From the NCBI GenBank assembly GCA_003049465.1, contig PYSS01000030.1, forward strand, positions 124,001 to 188,000: a DNA stretch of 64,000 nucleotides. The letters are read 5' to 3'. This DNA comes from Magnaporthiopsis rhizophila (taxonomy: Eukaryota > Ascomycota > Sordariomycetes > Magnaporthales > Magnaporthaceae). Below are positions 1 through 10,631 of this stretch, in pieces (the first letter of the stretch is position 1; every line of letters begins with the position of its first letter). The translations under genes were made by a program, and so were the position numbers. The notes under the pieces are model-generated. The model made no database searches, was not told the origin of the DNA, and was given only the letters and a program-made list of their open reading frames with translations.

Positions 1-88
1 ACCTGCTGGCATCGGCGCGCCAAGCCTCGAAGGCTCCACGCGCATGGCCCTGGGCGCGGCTTTCATGACCGCCATCCTTCTCTACTAA
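1..88 (+). CDS. 3' end of a probable GPI-anchored or secreted protein (partial)
   Basis: The window opens inside a reading frame (second base is codon position 1) that runs 28 codons to a TAA at 86-88. The visible tail is a small-residue stretch (PAGIGAPSLEGS) followed by a hydrophobic end (MALGAAFMTAILLY). That arrangement, a small-residue omega region then a terminal hydrophobic segment with nothing after it, is typical of fungal GPI-anchored wall proteins. The rest of the gene lies outside the window, so the family cannot be named. It could also be the end of an unrelated protein or an intron-broken frame. Confidence 0.4.
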   Translation, partial: PAGIGAPSLEGSTRMALGAAFMTAILLY

Positions 89-1824
89 CGACCTATCGGA
101 TTTTGGCAAAAAGGAAAAGCAGCATTATTACCCACACACGTATACATTTTTGACAGCATTTACTGGTGTTCTGGGAGGGGTGCCTTTGGGCTCATTGCAT
201 TTACGGCATATACCTGTCTCTACCCACATCTTTTTGGCTTATTGGCTCAGGCTACAGCATGTTTCATCGTTCGGTTCCTAGACCTTTGCGGCATCAGCAT
301 ATATACCAGTTAAATATTCATTTCATGAGTTTGGTGTCCATCTTGGCGTGGTGTCTTTATCTACGTGCTCTCAATACCAATGCGATCACTGTTGTTTCCC
401 TTTTGCTAGTAGCGCCTGCCCACCTAGAGATACATGGCGGTCTGCAGTGTCTAGCTTTCGACCGAGCCAGAGCGATGTCTCCAAAGCAGACCAGGACGAT
501 GCAAGGCACCCACTATGTCATTTCACCTCCACTCCTCTGTACTTAGGCTACCGTAGAAGCTGGGAGATGAGCGCTGCTGCTCATGGAGTTCGGAAGTACA
601 CACCATCAGCACCAACACTCTGATCCAAGCTTAAGAGGCGTTTGTTTGAACTCCTAAAGATCTCGTGGCCTACGTCTGGTAACCACCCCAGCATCCCTCC
701 ATCAGGCAAACCGACCCAGTTTTAGTCCCAACCATCAGACTCTTTTTTAAATCGCCAACACTCCGAAGACCGGTTATTGCGTTTCCCAAACGGAGCTTGC
801 TTGTAACAACGTCTACCCGAATCCCTGACTGGCATCGTGATGCCACAGCCGGAAGTTAGTCGATCCTATAAGGAGTGAATGGTTTCTGATAGTTTGAACT
901 CTCGTCTGTTAAATGCTGGGGGTGCTGCCGCCTCGACTGGGGGCAACCGGCCCGGGAATCCAGCTGGATGAAATCAAATCAAGACGCTTATACACAACCT
1001 CTGTCCTCGACAATGCCTCCAATACTGGGCTTATATACGCTGATTGGTTGCTTTCGGTGACGTCAACACACAAAGCAGTCGCATCACCAGCTATAAATGC
1101 ATGGAGACATATAGGTGATATTTCCGTTGGCAGAAGATCATGTTGACTTTGATATCATCAAGCGGAAGGTTCCAGTGTATACCATTTGGAGTGTCTGTCA
1201 ACCACAATGGATCGTGAATGGGGAGCAAGGAGATACACTGACGGAAACTTGTAGGAGTGAACGTGACCGCTCAGGAGACACTATCAAAGGTAAGGTGGAT
1301 TTAGTAAGGTCTGAGGCCAAGATATGCTTTTCAAAATGGTGCCTAGCTACCCGGGGAGGCACGAAGTAATACCCACGTAGCAGCCTTAAGGGGTCGCATG
1401 TCGCATATTCTCTTTAAGGAAGTTTCTCACTGTCTTTAAAGATATTCGCTAGTAGTATCTCGTCGAGTCGTCGAGAACTTCAACAAGATTTTGGGAAAAA
1501 GATCGAAATAAACCCGTCATTTGTATCACAACATCTCCCAGGAAGCGAAGGCGCGATGGTGATATGAGATTCCACGAGTGCGTTCCTTGTGTTGGCGAGA
1601 AGGCTTGTTAACGGCTGGACGCAAGTTATCCTGAAGGACTGGGCTATGGTCATTCGACGGTAGAAAACGGTAGGACAATGCTTGAAAGGAGGGAGCTAAA
1701 AGACAGATTGTCCGCAATTGTGCGGCGGAACGACTCGATATTGGAGTCCATGCAAAATATCCGAATGACGAGCAGGACGGATAACGTTAAATAAACGCAT
1801 AGGAAAAAAATAACGTGAGAATTT
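89..1824. other. intergenic, no gene recognised
   Basis: About 1.7 kb of mixed-composition sequence. Open frames of up to 126 codons exist but have no recognisable domain, signal peptide or fungal codon bias. It holds the 3' region of the partial gene and the 3' flank of the tRNA gene. Confidence 0.6.
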
Positions 1825-1904
1825 GACAAGTGTGGGATTCGAACCCACGCGGTGTGAACCATAGGAGCCTAAATCCTACTCCATAACCTCTCGGACAACT
1901 TGCC
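1825..1904 (-). tRNA. tRNA-Leu (anticodon UAG)
   Basis: Read on the minus strand this 80-base stretch folds as a type II tRNA. The acceptor 5' strand GGCAAGT pairs with ACTTGTC (one G-U), and the D stem is TCC/GGA. The anticodon stem TAGGA/TCCTA closes the loop TTTAGGC, giving anticodon UAG. A long variable arm (GGTTCACACC) is present, and the T arm is GTGGG-TTCGAAT-CCCAC. UAG reads CUA leucine codons, and the long variable arm fits Leu. There is no intron after the anticodon. The CCA end is not encoded, as expected for a eukaryote. Confidence 0.93.
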
Positions 1905-2669
1905 ATTCATGACGTGAAAAAATCCAGGCGGCAAGCGTGCTTATCAGAGTCGGGTGCCCCTCTTGTGGCGCGGCGGCCATTTGCGCCACGTGCCACCGCT
2001 CCAGATTTCGTTGGGTCGTTTGATTCGGGCGTGCAGAAGCGGACGAAGAGGCCCGAGCCGAGTGTGGCCGAAACTGCCCGAGCTTACGTACGGCGGAGTC
2101 TATCGAGATTGCCCGGTCGGACGCCACCCCGATGCAAAACTGTTTGCCAAGTACTAAGCACCAGGGAAGATTTGATATCCATTTTCCCTCCGCAGGCGGC
2201 GGCCTGGTTCCGCGAGATGAATTCCCCATGGCTCGAGTCACTGCCGCTGCAGAAGCTCAAAATGATTGATTCGCACGCCATGACGCAACCACTACAGAGA
2301 TGGAAGGTACTGCCCGTACCCAGGCACTGACTGGCACGCATCGCCAGCCAAGTGCTGTCGGGCCGTGTATGCGTGACTCACAAGGCCGAGGTTAGCTAAG
2401 AAGAGAATTTGAAGCTTGAGCTGTGCCGCGCTTGGGGACCTCGACGTTGCAAGGGAGCGGGGTTTTCCGGCAGTGTTTTGAAACATTTCGTGCTTCGAGA
2501 TGCCAAACAGAGAAGGGGAGAGGCCCGTGCCTGCCACATACGACAGCAGCAATTTTTTTTTTTCTTCATTCCTTCTTTTGTTTCCCGTTGCCTCTGTAGT
2601 AGTCTCATCTGGGAGAATCAGGCGACAACCACGAGATAACCGCTTATCTCGTTCAGATCAAATCGAACC
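1905..2669. other. intergenic, no gene recognised
   Basis: Sequence between the tRNA and the secreted-protein gene. It includes a T-rich run near 2551-2580 and should carry the promoter and leader of the gene starting at 2670. No clear TATA box was found. Confidence 0.5.
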
Positions 2670-3440
2670 ATGATGCTGTTACAGGCTCGGCCCGTTGGCG
2701 ATGGAGCGGGCCTCCTCCTCCCGCTGGCGCTTCTCTTCCACATCTTCCTAATCATGGTCACGACGCTCCTGGCGGGCCAAGCCGCGGCGACTCCACTCCC
2801 ATCACCGCAACAGCCAGCCGGCATAGGCGATGAGCTCAGCCGGCCCGTCATCGTCGACGGCCCCGTCAGCTCCCTCGAGAACACGGTGGTGCCGCAGCCC
2901 GGCGGGAACCCAGCGCTGCAGACGGACCTGCCGCCGGCCAAGATCGACGAGGACACCGGCCAGGTGTCCATCAACCGCCCAGCCACCGACAAGCCGGCGC
3001 AAGCGGCGCTGCCTATCCGGGCGATCATCTTCCGCGGCGTGCCCGGTCCAAAAGCCTGCCGCGGCAGCGCCATGACGGCGCTCGACTTTGGTACCGGCAC
3101 GGCGCTGCAGCACACGGACGAGCGGTGCTACGACCTGCCCGACACGGCCGGGTGCGGCAACTTTGTGGCCAACAAGGCCGACGGCTGCGAGGCGCGCCTG
3201 TTCGCCGAGCCCGGCTGCCGCATGTTTGTCAACCTGGCCGTCTACCAGCCCGACGACCGCGCCGTCGGCGGCCGCTGGCGCAGCATGGCCGTCCGCTGCG
3301 GCGTGCCCGAGCCCGACCCGGCCACGCTGGGCGCCCCGCCGCTGGCGGGCATGTGGAGCAAGAAAACGAGTCCTTCCAAGGGGAGCAAGAAGAGGTCGGC
3401 GGCGGCGAGTGAAAGCAGGGCAGCAGCAAATGGGTTATAA
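2670..3440 (+). CDS. putative secreted six-cysteine protein
   Basis: A single 256-codon frame with strong GC3 bias. The first 41 or so residues form a signal sequence: a hydrophobic core (LLLPLALLFHIFLIM, then VTTLLAG) and a small-residue cleavage region (QAAATP). A Pro/Val-rich linker follows. A cysteine-bearing domain covers roughly residues 125-215 with six Cys, in KACRG, ERCYD, AGCGN, DGCEA, PGCRM and VRCGV contexts. That domain could form three disulphides. The tail is basic (SKKTSPSKGSKKR). I recognise no named family; small secreted proteins of this kind occur widely in Sordariomycetes. The downstream Met at residue 2 is an equally possible start. Function unknown; it may act at the wall or outside the cell. 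Confidence 0.7.
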   Translation: MMLLQARPVGDGAGLLLPLALLFHIFLIMVTTLLAGQAAATPLPSPQQPAGIGDELSRPVIVDGPVSSLENTVVPQPGGNPALQTDLPPAKIDEDTGQVSINRPATDKPAQAALPIRAIIFRGVPGPKACRGSAMTALDFGTGTALQHTDERCYDLPDTAGCGNFVANKADGCEARLFAEPGCRMFVNLAVYQPDDRAVGGRWRSMAVRCGVPEPDPATLGAPPLAGMWSKKTSPSKGSKKRSAAASESRAAANGL

Positions 3441-6400
3441 TTAAAATAGAGAATAAATTAATGAGCATGAATGTGGGCACAAATCCTAGTGGTATAGCAT
3501 GGTTCGTTTATCGCTGAGCAATGGGGAACACTGTGTCCGTGTCCGTCGCGCAGGAGCCCCTTTGAGCGGACGAGCGGACGAGCGGACGGCTGCGGCCGTC
3601 CTCGCATCGCATATGGGGGCATGCTAAGATCGAAGTTCCGACATGTGTGCAATGCGGTGTACGGCCCCGCGGGGCTCTACGTCTTGGCTCGCAAGGTTGT
3701 TGTTTTATGACTTGACAATGGTTGCATCTACGACGTCGGCGTGCAACCCGCTGAATTAAGGGAAAATGTCGCATACCTCCGCTGCAATAGGTACTTGCGC
3801 CAGTATCAGCAACCGCCCCTGCAGCAGACTGTCGCATTTGCTTTAAATCAAAGGGTTGGGAAGAAGCACAATGTGAGACGATGCTATGGCATCTTCCAAA
3901 AGGGAACCGTGACATTGACAGCAGACATTGTGGGGGGAGAGATGAAGAAGCAAAAATCCGAGAGACGACGGAGACATGTCTTGCAAAACAAGCAAATAAC
4001 AAACTCGAGATAGCAATAGGTCTCACGATCGTTGTCAGGCGCGCTTGAGCGTTGGAGATGAGTGGCCCAGGTACCTGGGATTCGACACTGCGCGCTCTGT
4101 CCTGCGTCGGTCGGGTCCATCCCGTCACAGCTATCGTATCGGACGGCAGGATTTTTTTTTTTTTACAATGCCTCCATAACCATGAAATGGGAGATCGGAT
4201 CGGAGTATACCTATACATAGCCCAGTCCCGCGCGCGTGGATCGCGTGCTCACCGCATACAGCAGGGTCAAATGATTTGCCGCGACCGGAAATCCTGCTCT
4301 TGCGAATTGGATGCGCCGTATGTCGGTCAGTCGGTGGTGATGCCCCTGAACGCTAAGGCGGGCAGAGCATGACAAAGCAGTAAGATTTGACATACCCGCA
4401 AAGTTTCGTTGCGTGACGCACGACTCGAGCCCCCGTTGTGACACCGCCCATCCCAAGAAGCTTTCGGCTGGCCAGGACATGTTTTGTTCAGGAGATGCAT
4501 GGATACGAGCGCCAGAGCCAGCGCCATCCCAGCAGAACGAGCCTGGATGAGAAGCTTGTTGCGAGGGAACGCGTCTTGTGCGCACCGTAAGCGAAACCAT
4601 GTCGACTAGCTTGGCGTGGCTGGCAGGGGCGAGAGGGCAATTTTACCTCCCTTTCTCTTTTTTCCTTTTTCTTTGCGCCGAATTTACGCGCCCGATGGTC
4701 CGTCAAACTCCATCGAACACGAAGCAAATATCCCTAGGTAAGCATCTTTGCCTTGGTAACGAATCCACAGAGCCCTGGCCGTTGGACAAAGACGGTGGTG
4801 GGCAATCAGGATCCGGGCGGGCGGGAGAGCCAGCCGGCTGGGGGGGTGGGAGTTCTGTTTCGATCCAGACTTTGTGCAAGGCGTTGGATTCCAATTGGGA
4901 AATTTCCGGGCAGCGGCTGTCCGAACAAGTAATTCCCGGGATGTGATGTGTGTGTGCCCCGCGCCCCAGCTTCGGAGCGGACCCAAGGTGACGGTGCATT
5001 TCCCTCCCCTCGAATTAAAGAGGGCGAAGCACAGGGTTAGTTGGTAGCAACCATGGGTTGCAGTGAGCTTTGCTGGACGCCATGGTAATATGGCGGCAAA
5101 GGGACCGTCCACTGAACAGCACAGAACGGAATTTGTCTGGACCTATGCTGCCATATACTGCCTTCCCGGGGTATCTGCATATTTTAGGCATTCATAATTC
5201 AAGGAGCTCGGGGGACCTTCCTATCGTTCATCGCACCGGAGAATGAGTATGTTCCCCAGAAGTGCAATTATCTGCCGTGAAATATTCTCGCTGTGGAGAA
5301 GTGAAGATCGAGGTCAAGGCACAAAAATGTGACGACAGTGGATCACGGCGGTCCTCTTCATCCCGTCCTTGTTTCTTTGCCGTTTCCGTCTCCTTCCATC
5401 GCCGCGCTCACGGCTTCGCCGACAGAGTCAGGATGACCGTTGGAAAAGAAAAGAAAAAAGAAAAAAGAAAAAAGAAAAAAAAAGGTGGGTGGATTACTGC
5501 TGCTCCGCTGACGGGCTCCATTTGACATGGAAGGGACAGTGGAAAATAGAAACAAAACAAAATCACCTGTCAAAGGGACTCAACGGTGAGCCCCCCTCAG
5601 CCCAGCCCGGCCGGCAGTAGCTGTTCCTGTCGTGCTTTGCCAAGGTAGGGAAGGCAGGCGCGCTGCAAGGAACGTGACCATTGGCCCTGGCCACGTTTGA
5701 TTGGCCCAGCAGGAAGCCACACACAGGCTCTGTGCTCCACCTTGGACTTTGCTTTCGCGCGGTGGCTTGTCTGCCGACATTGACATTAATTGAACTGCCC
5801 CTTTCTGCTCCTTGCGGGCGTTCCCCTTTCCTTTTGCGGGTAGGAGCCCAGCTACGTCGACCCTTTACCGCAGGGGTTGTCGTCAGCCTTTCGTTCGGAC
5901 TGCAGCCAATGCTGGCGCATTAGGCGGCTCCGGGGCTTGTGCTATTGCTGCTGGGCTCCTCGCCAGCGCCGGTTGACCCCTGGCTGGCGCGACCTTCCTG
6001 GTCCGACCTGACCTCTGTCGAAGCCTCGATTGAGATGAGGATGGGGCGGCAACCACTTGAGAGTCGGTGAACAGACATTTGTGGGCTTCTGGCTCCAGTC
6101 CTAGCCCCAATCCCATCAGACAAACGAACAAGGGCCAGTCCCTGCCAGGGTCCTGCTGCGTCTGCCGTCCCCTGCCAGCCCAGACTTGACCCGGAAAGCC
6201 ACCTCATGTTCGGACGAGGAGAAGCAGTAGCAGCAGCAAAGCACGGTCACCCAACGCTGCATCGGCCGGCGGACCATGGGACGTTTGCCGCGCCAGGTCC
6301 TGCATTATAAGACGGGCTTGCCATCCCTTCTTGCCTCCTCCTGTTTTTCCCTTCCTCCTCATCCACTCCAGATATCCTCCTCTTGCTCCCCTTATAGTCA

Positions 6401-6538
6401 CTCTCTAGGACCTAATACTCTCTTTGCTCATTAAGGTTTTGTCGCTCGCTCCTCAGCCTTACTGAACATTCCATTCGCTCATCTCTTAGAGAGATATTAC
6501 TATTCGTCTTAATACTTGTATTTACGACTTCCGTCAAG
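3441..6538. other. long intergenic region with the upstream region of the GPI-protein gene
   Basis: About 3.1 kb without a gene I can support. Several overlapping frames of 60-236 codons exist on both strands but show no domain and conflicting codon use. There is an A-rich patch near 5448-5481. From about 6330 to 6480 the plus strand is rich in C and T, typical of the leader and promoter of well expressed filamentous-fungal genes. Confidence 0.55.
6306..6310 (+). promoter_or_regulatory. possible TATA element for the GPI-protein gene
   Basis: The sequence attataaga lies about 230 bases before the ATG at 6539. It is followed by a long CT-rich tract, the usual fungal core-promoter layout. The call rests on position and composition only. 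Confidence 0.35.
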
Positions 6539-7210
6539 ATGCGCTCCGCTGTCTTCGCTGTCGCCGCCCTGGCCATCGGTGCCGAGGCCGCTTATGCCCG
6601 GGGCCCTCTCTACCCTCGGGCTGACGCCGTTATGGCCCCCAACATGCTCAGCACTGGTGTCTCGTCCCCCGCGCCGGCCGTGACTCCCGCTCCCGAGAGC
6701 GGCGCTAGCAACGATGAGGATGAGGACTGCGATGAGGACGACATGACCTCCGTCCCCTTCACCACCCGCTACACCACCTCGACCATCCAGACAACCAAGC
6801 TCATCACCGTCACCAGCTGCCCGCCCACCGTGACCAACTGCCCCAACAAGCCCTACGTCACCAGCACCGTCGTGATCGAGACCACGGTCTGCCCCGTCGT
6901 CGAGCCTGTTCCCACCGGCCCCGCCAAGTCCAACGCCGTCGTGCCGCCCTACCCTACCGGCCCGGCCTGGAACCCTCCTGCCGGCCCGACCGCCACTGGC
7001 GTCGTCCCCAAGCCTGGTGTTCCCACCGCGGCCGTTCCCCAGCCCTCCAAGCCCGCTGGTTCGGTTCCTCCTCCTGCCGTCGGCACCGGTGTTCCTCCCG
7101 TGCCCTCCACTCCCGCCAAGCCGTCCACCCCTGTCGTCGCTGCCGGTGCCGGCAAGACCGTTCTCAGCCTTGGTGCCGTCGCCGCCGCCGCCGTTGTTGC
7201 TTTGCTGTAA
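6539..7210 (+). CDS. GPI-anchored Thr/Pro-rich cell-wall protein
   Basis: Intronless, 223 residues. It begins with a classic signal peptide (MRSAVFAVAALAIGAEAAYA). A short acidic patch (DEDEDCDEDD) is followed by a Thr-rich segment with repeated TT/ST motifs (TTRYTTSTIQTTKL, TVTSCPPTVTNCP, TSTVVIETTVCP). Then comes a Pro-rich middle (residues about 120-200). The C-terminus, GAGKTVLSLG then AAAAVVALL, fits a GPI attachment signal. Four to five Cys sit in the Thr-rich part. Such proteins are O-glycosylated and cross-linked to or displayed on the wall. The CT-rich leader and strong codon bias suggest high expression. I cannot assign a named gene; related proteins are usually annotated as GPI-anchored cell-wall proteins. 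Confidence 0.8.
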   Translation: MRSAVFAVAALAIGAEAAYARGPLYPRADAVMAPNMLSTGVSSPAPAVTPAPESGASNDEDEDCDEDDMTSVPFTTRYTTSTIQTTKLITVTSCPPTVTNCPNKPYVTSTVVIETTVCPVVEPVPTGPAKSNAVVPPYPTGPAWNPPAGPTATGVVPKPGVPTAAVPQPSKPAGSVPPPAVGTGVPPVPSTPAKPSTPVVAAGAGKTVLSLGAVAAAAVVALL

Positions 7211-8746
7211 AGTAGCATTCCTTTCTTGGGTGGCCGCATCTGCTCCTTTGCTTGGGCGGCTGTGATTGTGGTGCACTTTTTTTCTTTTTTTTTTTTCGTT
7301 GGTGTCTTCAGGTTAGCCTAGGCAAGAAGTGTGGCATTGCTCCCATGCAACAATCTGATCAACTTGATACCCCTCAGACGACTATCCTGGTTTACTCTCT
7401 GTTTCTTGCTCGCCATGGGGCGGATATTGTCTCCCTTTGTCGAGTCCGAATTGCACTTGGTGGTTACATTATTGTTAATAACGACGCCCAACGCTCACGA
7501 TATACCTCTTAATTGACCCGTGTCTTCTCACTCTGCTGAAACCTCGCAAGCTTGTGAATCCTTCTCTGTGCATGTTGCATTCTGCTACCTCCGTCCGTTC
7601 CAATCCTTATGCCCTAACCGAGACTCTGCTTTTACCCATTTTGACACTTCCGCAACGCCACCGCCGCTTGGACGCCCTGCCCGCCTTTGTTGAAACAGGT
7701 GTCGTCGGGTGGCAACTCCAGCGCAATTTCCGGCCAACATTTTGGCCTCAGCCGCATCGGCGCCGATCATGCCAAGAAAAAAAGCTCGTTCCAAGGCGGT
7801 CAGCCCTATGAAGCCCCTCGCATTTTATTTGTGTGATAACTTTTCTTGGACGTGACAGAGTCTGTCGAGTGCGACGGCGTGTACCATTTCCGATACTATT
7901 TGCTATCTAGCCAGCTTTGTGCTCTCGGTCTACACCATTCCAGGATTAGATTCATCTGAACTCACAATCCAATTTTGTAAGGAAAATGCTTCCTCCGGCG
8001 CGGGTAGTGTTCGGACGACAAGCAGAGCTTGCCATTTATAAGATGAAAAAAAAAGGGAAAGAAACAGCCTTAATGACCAAACACATGTACCCTTTCACAA
8101 ACTCGTATCTGCAATCCGATTATATAGTATTTCTCAAAAAATTCCGGCTTTCTTTCCATTGTTCATGGATCGCCAGACCTTCGCCAACCTTACTGAGGCT
8201 GCTAATCGTCCTCGGCACGACCCCTGTCCGAGACTCGCTCTTCTCGCATCCCTAGACCTTTCGATGCGGTCCGATGGCACAATTAATGTGAAGGAATGCA
8301 CAAACTTTCACAGTGGACGGACCAACTTCTTCCTCGCCGCCTCGGGCCTGTGCATACTGCACGATCGCCAATCTTTCCGCCCGCAACGTGCGAGTTGCAT
8401 CGCGCGGCACGAGATGGACGGGCATGGCTCGGCGCTGGATGCCGCGTTGACGAAATCTACAGGAAGCACTCCATTTGAACTCGTTTTTCTCGAGTCTCAT
8501 TCTTTCCTATGTCGACTTTCCTCAAATCTCACATCACTCACGCGGAAAAAGGCAAAGAAAATGTCCCATATATGACAGGGCCTCGATCCTGATCGGAGTC
8601 CAAAAGGAAATATGTACCATCCAATCCAATCCATAGTCCATCTTTACACTTTGCGGCAACAGAGCCTTCGAAACGGATTTTTTTTTCTTATTTTCTTTGT
8701 TTTCCTTTTTCCTTCCCCAAGACCTATCCATCCATCTTTCCCAGAT
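7211..8746. other. intergenic, convergent 3' flanks
   Basis: The 3' flank of the plus-strand GPI gene and of the minus-strand CFEM gene. T-rich runs at about 7279-7297 may be part of the 3' UTR. No further gene recognised. Confidence 0.5.
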
Positions 8747-9170
8747 TTACAAGGTGCCGGGCAGAGGAGCGCCGACCGAGCGGCAAGTTTCCTCGGCCCA
8801 GGCGCGGGTCTTGGCCTGGTCGGCGGCGCTGCAGGCAGTGCGGCCGCAGGTCTCGACGCGGCTGATGTACGGGGCGTTCCTAGATGAAGGGTGTTTTAGC
8901 AGTTGCACTATCTGGAGGATCTGTCCATAGCTGCGGTATCGCTTACGAGCACAGGCACTTGAAGTCAAAGACGCTGCTGCATCCGGTGCCGCTGGTGTTG
9001 AGGAAGCAGCTGATCTATCCCAGGAGTGACGGCAGTATTAGTTTCTGTCGTTGATAGAAGTGTTGAGGCGGTTAGGGGTGGAAGCGTACAGCGCAGGTGG
9101 GGATCTTGGAGATATCCTGGGCGGAGGCCGCAGCGGCGAAGAGGGCGATGAGGACTGTCTTGAACTGCAT
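8747..9170 (-). CDS. small secreted CFEM-domain protein
   Basis: Three exons on the minus strand: 9170-9090, 9014-8947 and 8879-8747, with gtacgc/gatag and gtaagc/ctag junctions. Phases 0 and 2 agree and give 93 residues. An 18-residue signal peptide (MQFKTVLIALFAAAASAQ) is followed by a CFEM module with the expected eight Cys: IPTC, ISC, GTGC, FDFKCLC, ETC, TAC, ETC. The Asp of the FDFKCLC segment sits where CFEM domains place their haem-iron ligand. There is no GPI signal; the chain stops soon after the last Cys, so it is probably released. Known members act in haem/iron scavenging, wall assembly or host interaction; which applies here is unknown. The longest uninterrupted reading frames split this gene, so automated calls could miss it. 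Confidence 0.88.
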
Positions 9171-9307
9171 CTTGAAGGATATTGAGGGAGCTGTTGAAAG
9201 CTTGTTGAAGATATCGAGAGCTGAACCTGGTAGTGTAGATTGGGTCGGAGGAGTGGACTGGGTTGGGAAATCTTCACGAACGACAGTGAAGAGAAGGGAC
9301 AATCGTC

Positions 9308-9315
9308 TTTATATA
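9308..9315 (-). promoter_or_regulatory. TATA box of the CFEM gene
   Basis: On the minus strand the sequence tatataaa lies about 140 bases upstream of the CFEM start codon at 9170. It is the only good TATA match in that upstream region. Confidence 0.5.
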
Positions 9316-10525
9316 GACGACGAGGCTTCGGCCGCCATCGTATTCCCCTCATTCTGCTCGCACACCTCCCCTCCGTTCATTTCCCCTCAAGTCTCCTGCC
9401 CCGCGGTGTTGACGTGCTCGCCGGCGGCGCGTGACCGGATCTCTTGCTCGTCATACCCATCGCCCCTCCCCATATGATCTGCCAAGGGCGCTCCATGATA
9501 ACCTCATCGGGAGGATCCCCGCGCTTTTGGGACGAGGGTGAGGGGAGGCGAAGCAGTCTCCCGATCACCGTTCGGTAGGCGACTCTCCACATTATTGCAT
9601 GTGAAGCCGAAAAAACGCCTCTTGATGTTACCCAGGTGAGCCAATCGCAAAGCGTCCACCAATGACGGGTCTCCAAGTAGAAGGTTTTTGGGGTGTGTAC
9701 GTACACACGCATGTAGGCAAACGCTCGAAACGCAGTCGATGGCCAAGAAGCTGCCGAACGCAGAAACGGCTTGCTAAAGCGCGCAATGGGCCCAATGTAA
9801 CGGTGAGGGCGTATCTCCTCACCGTACCGCGTAATATGTTGGCTAAGATGGAGGGACGTTACCCCCGCTTAGGCCGAGGTCGTCGGTTCTCGGTGCGGCG
9901 CCCTAATATATTGGCCGCAGGCGCGACGGCCCTTGGCAGGGAAACGGGGCCAAGAGCGGGAAAAGTTGACCAACCTGGAAGGTCGTCCGGGGCCTTCCCA
10001 TACTCTAGCCTCTCATGGACCCATCATGTCGTAATTTGCAGTGGTCGATTTAGCGCCCGCGAGGAAGCGTGCGGGGAAAGGCCAGGTAAGGGCCACGACG
10101 AGGGACAAAGCCGGAATGAAGCATCAGGTCCGATCGTCTCGAGAGGGGTAAGCCCGGGGAAGCGGGTCTGCGGATGACGGGCCAAGATCCAGGGGTAGCC
10201 ACCACGCAGCGAGGCCATTGGCTGCCAACAAATCGAGTTCGAGATGCTCGCGCCAGGGCACGAGTACCGAGATGCGGGGGAACTCTGGGGTTCAAGCTTG
10301 GCTTGAGATTATCGTTCCTCAAAACCAAGGTCTAGCCCGATCGATTGATGCTGCCATCGGCTTCTACATAGGGGTTCTAGTAGACGGTGATCGTGCGATT
10401 TAAAACCAACATTATCGTCAATATGGAATTGACGACAGTGAGACGGGAGGTTAGAGTGTGCCTTCGGTATGACCCCGCCTATGTAGGTTGTCGTAGGGTA
10501 ACATGCGGCGCTGCTGGCGAAGACT

Positions 10526-10527
<2 letters not shown>

Positions 10528-10581
<54 letters not shown>

Positions 10582-10582
10582 N

Positions 10583-10629
<47 letters not shown>
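10528..10629. repeat. poly-A tract with an embedded N (probable assembly join)
   Basis: About 100 consecutive A interrupted only by a single N at 10582. The N at the middle of a pure homopolymer is what a gap filler or scaffold join leaves behind. True length and contiguity here are unknown. Confidence 0.85.

Positions 10630-10631
<2 letters not shown>

Noticed and set aside
1914..2330. 138-codon frame beside the tRNA gene
   Set aside because: Overlapped by comparable frames on the other strand and without recognisable content.
4020..4110. tRNA-like text (cctgggattcgacac, with a D-loop-like stretch)
   Set aside because: The T stem does not pair over five bases and no acceptor stem forms on either strand.
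10528..10629. Poly-A tracts as retrotransposon tails
   Set aside because: No reverse-transcriptase text or target-site duplication beside them; the N bases point to assembly joins.
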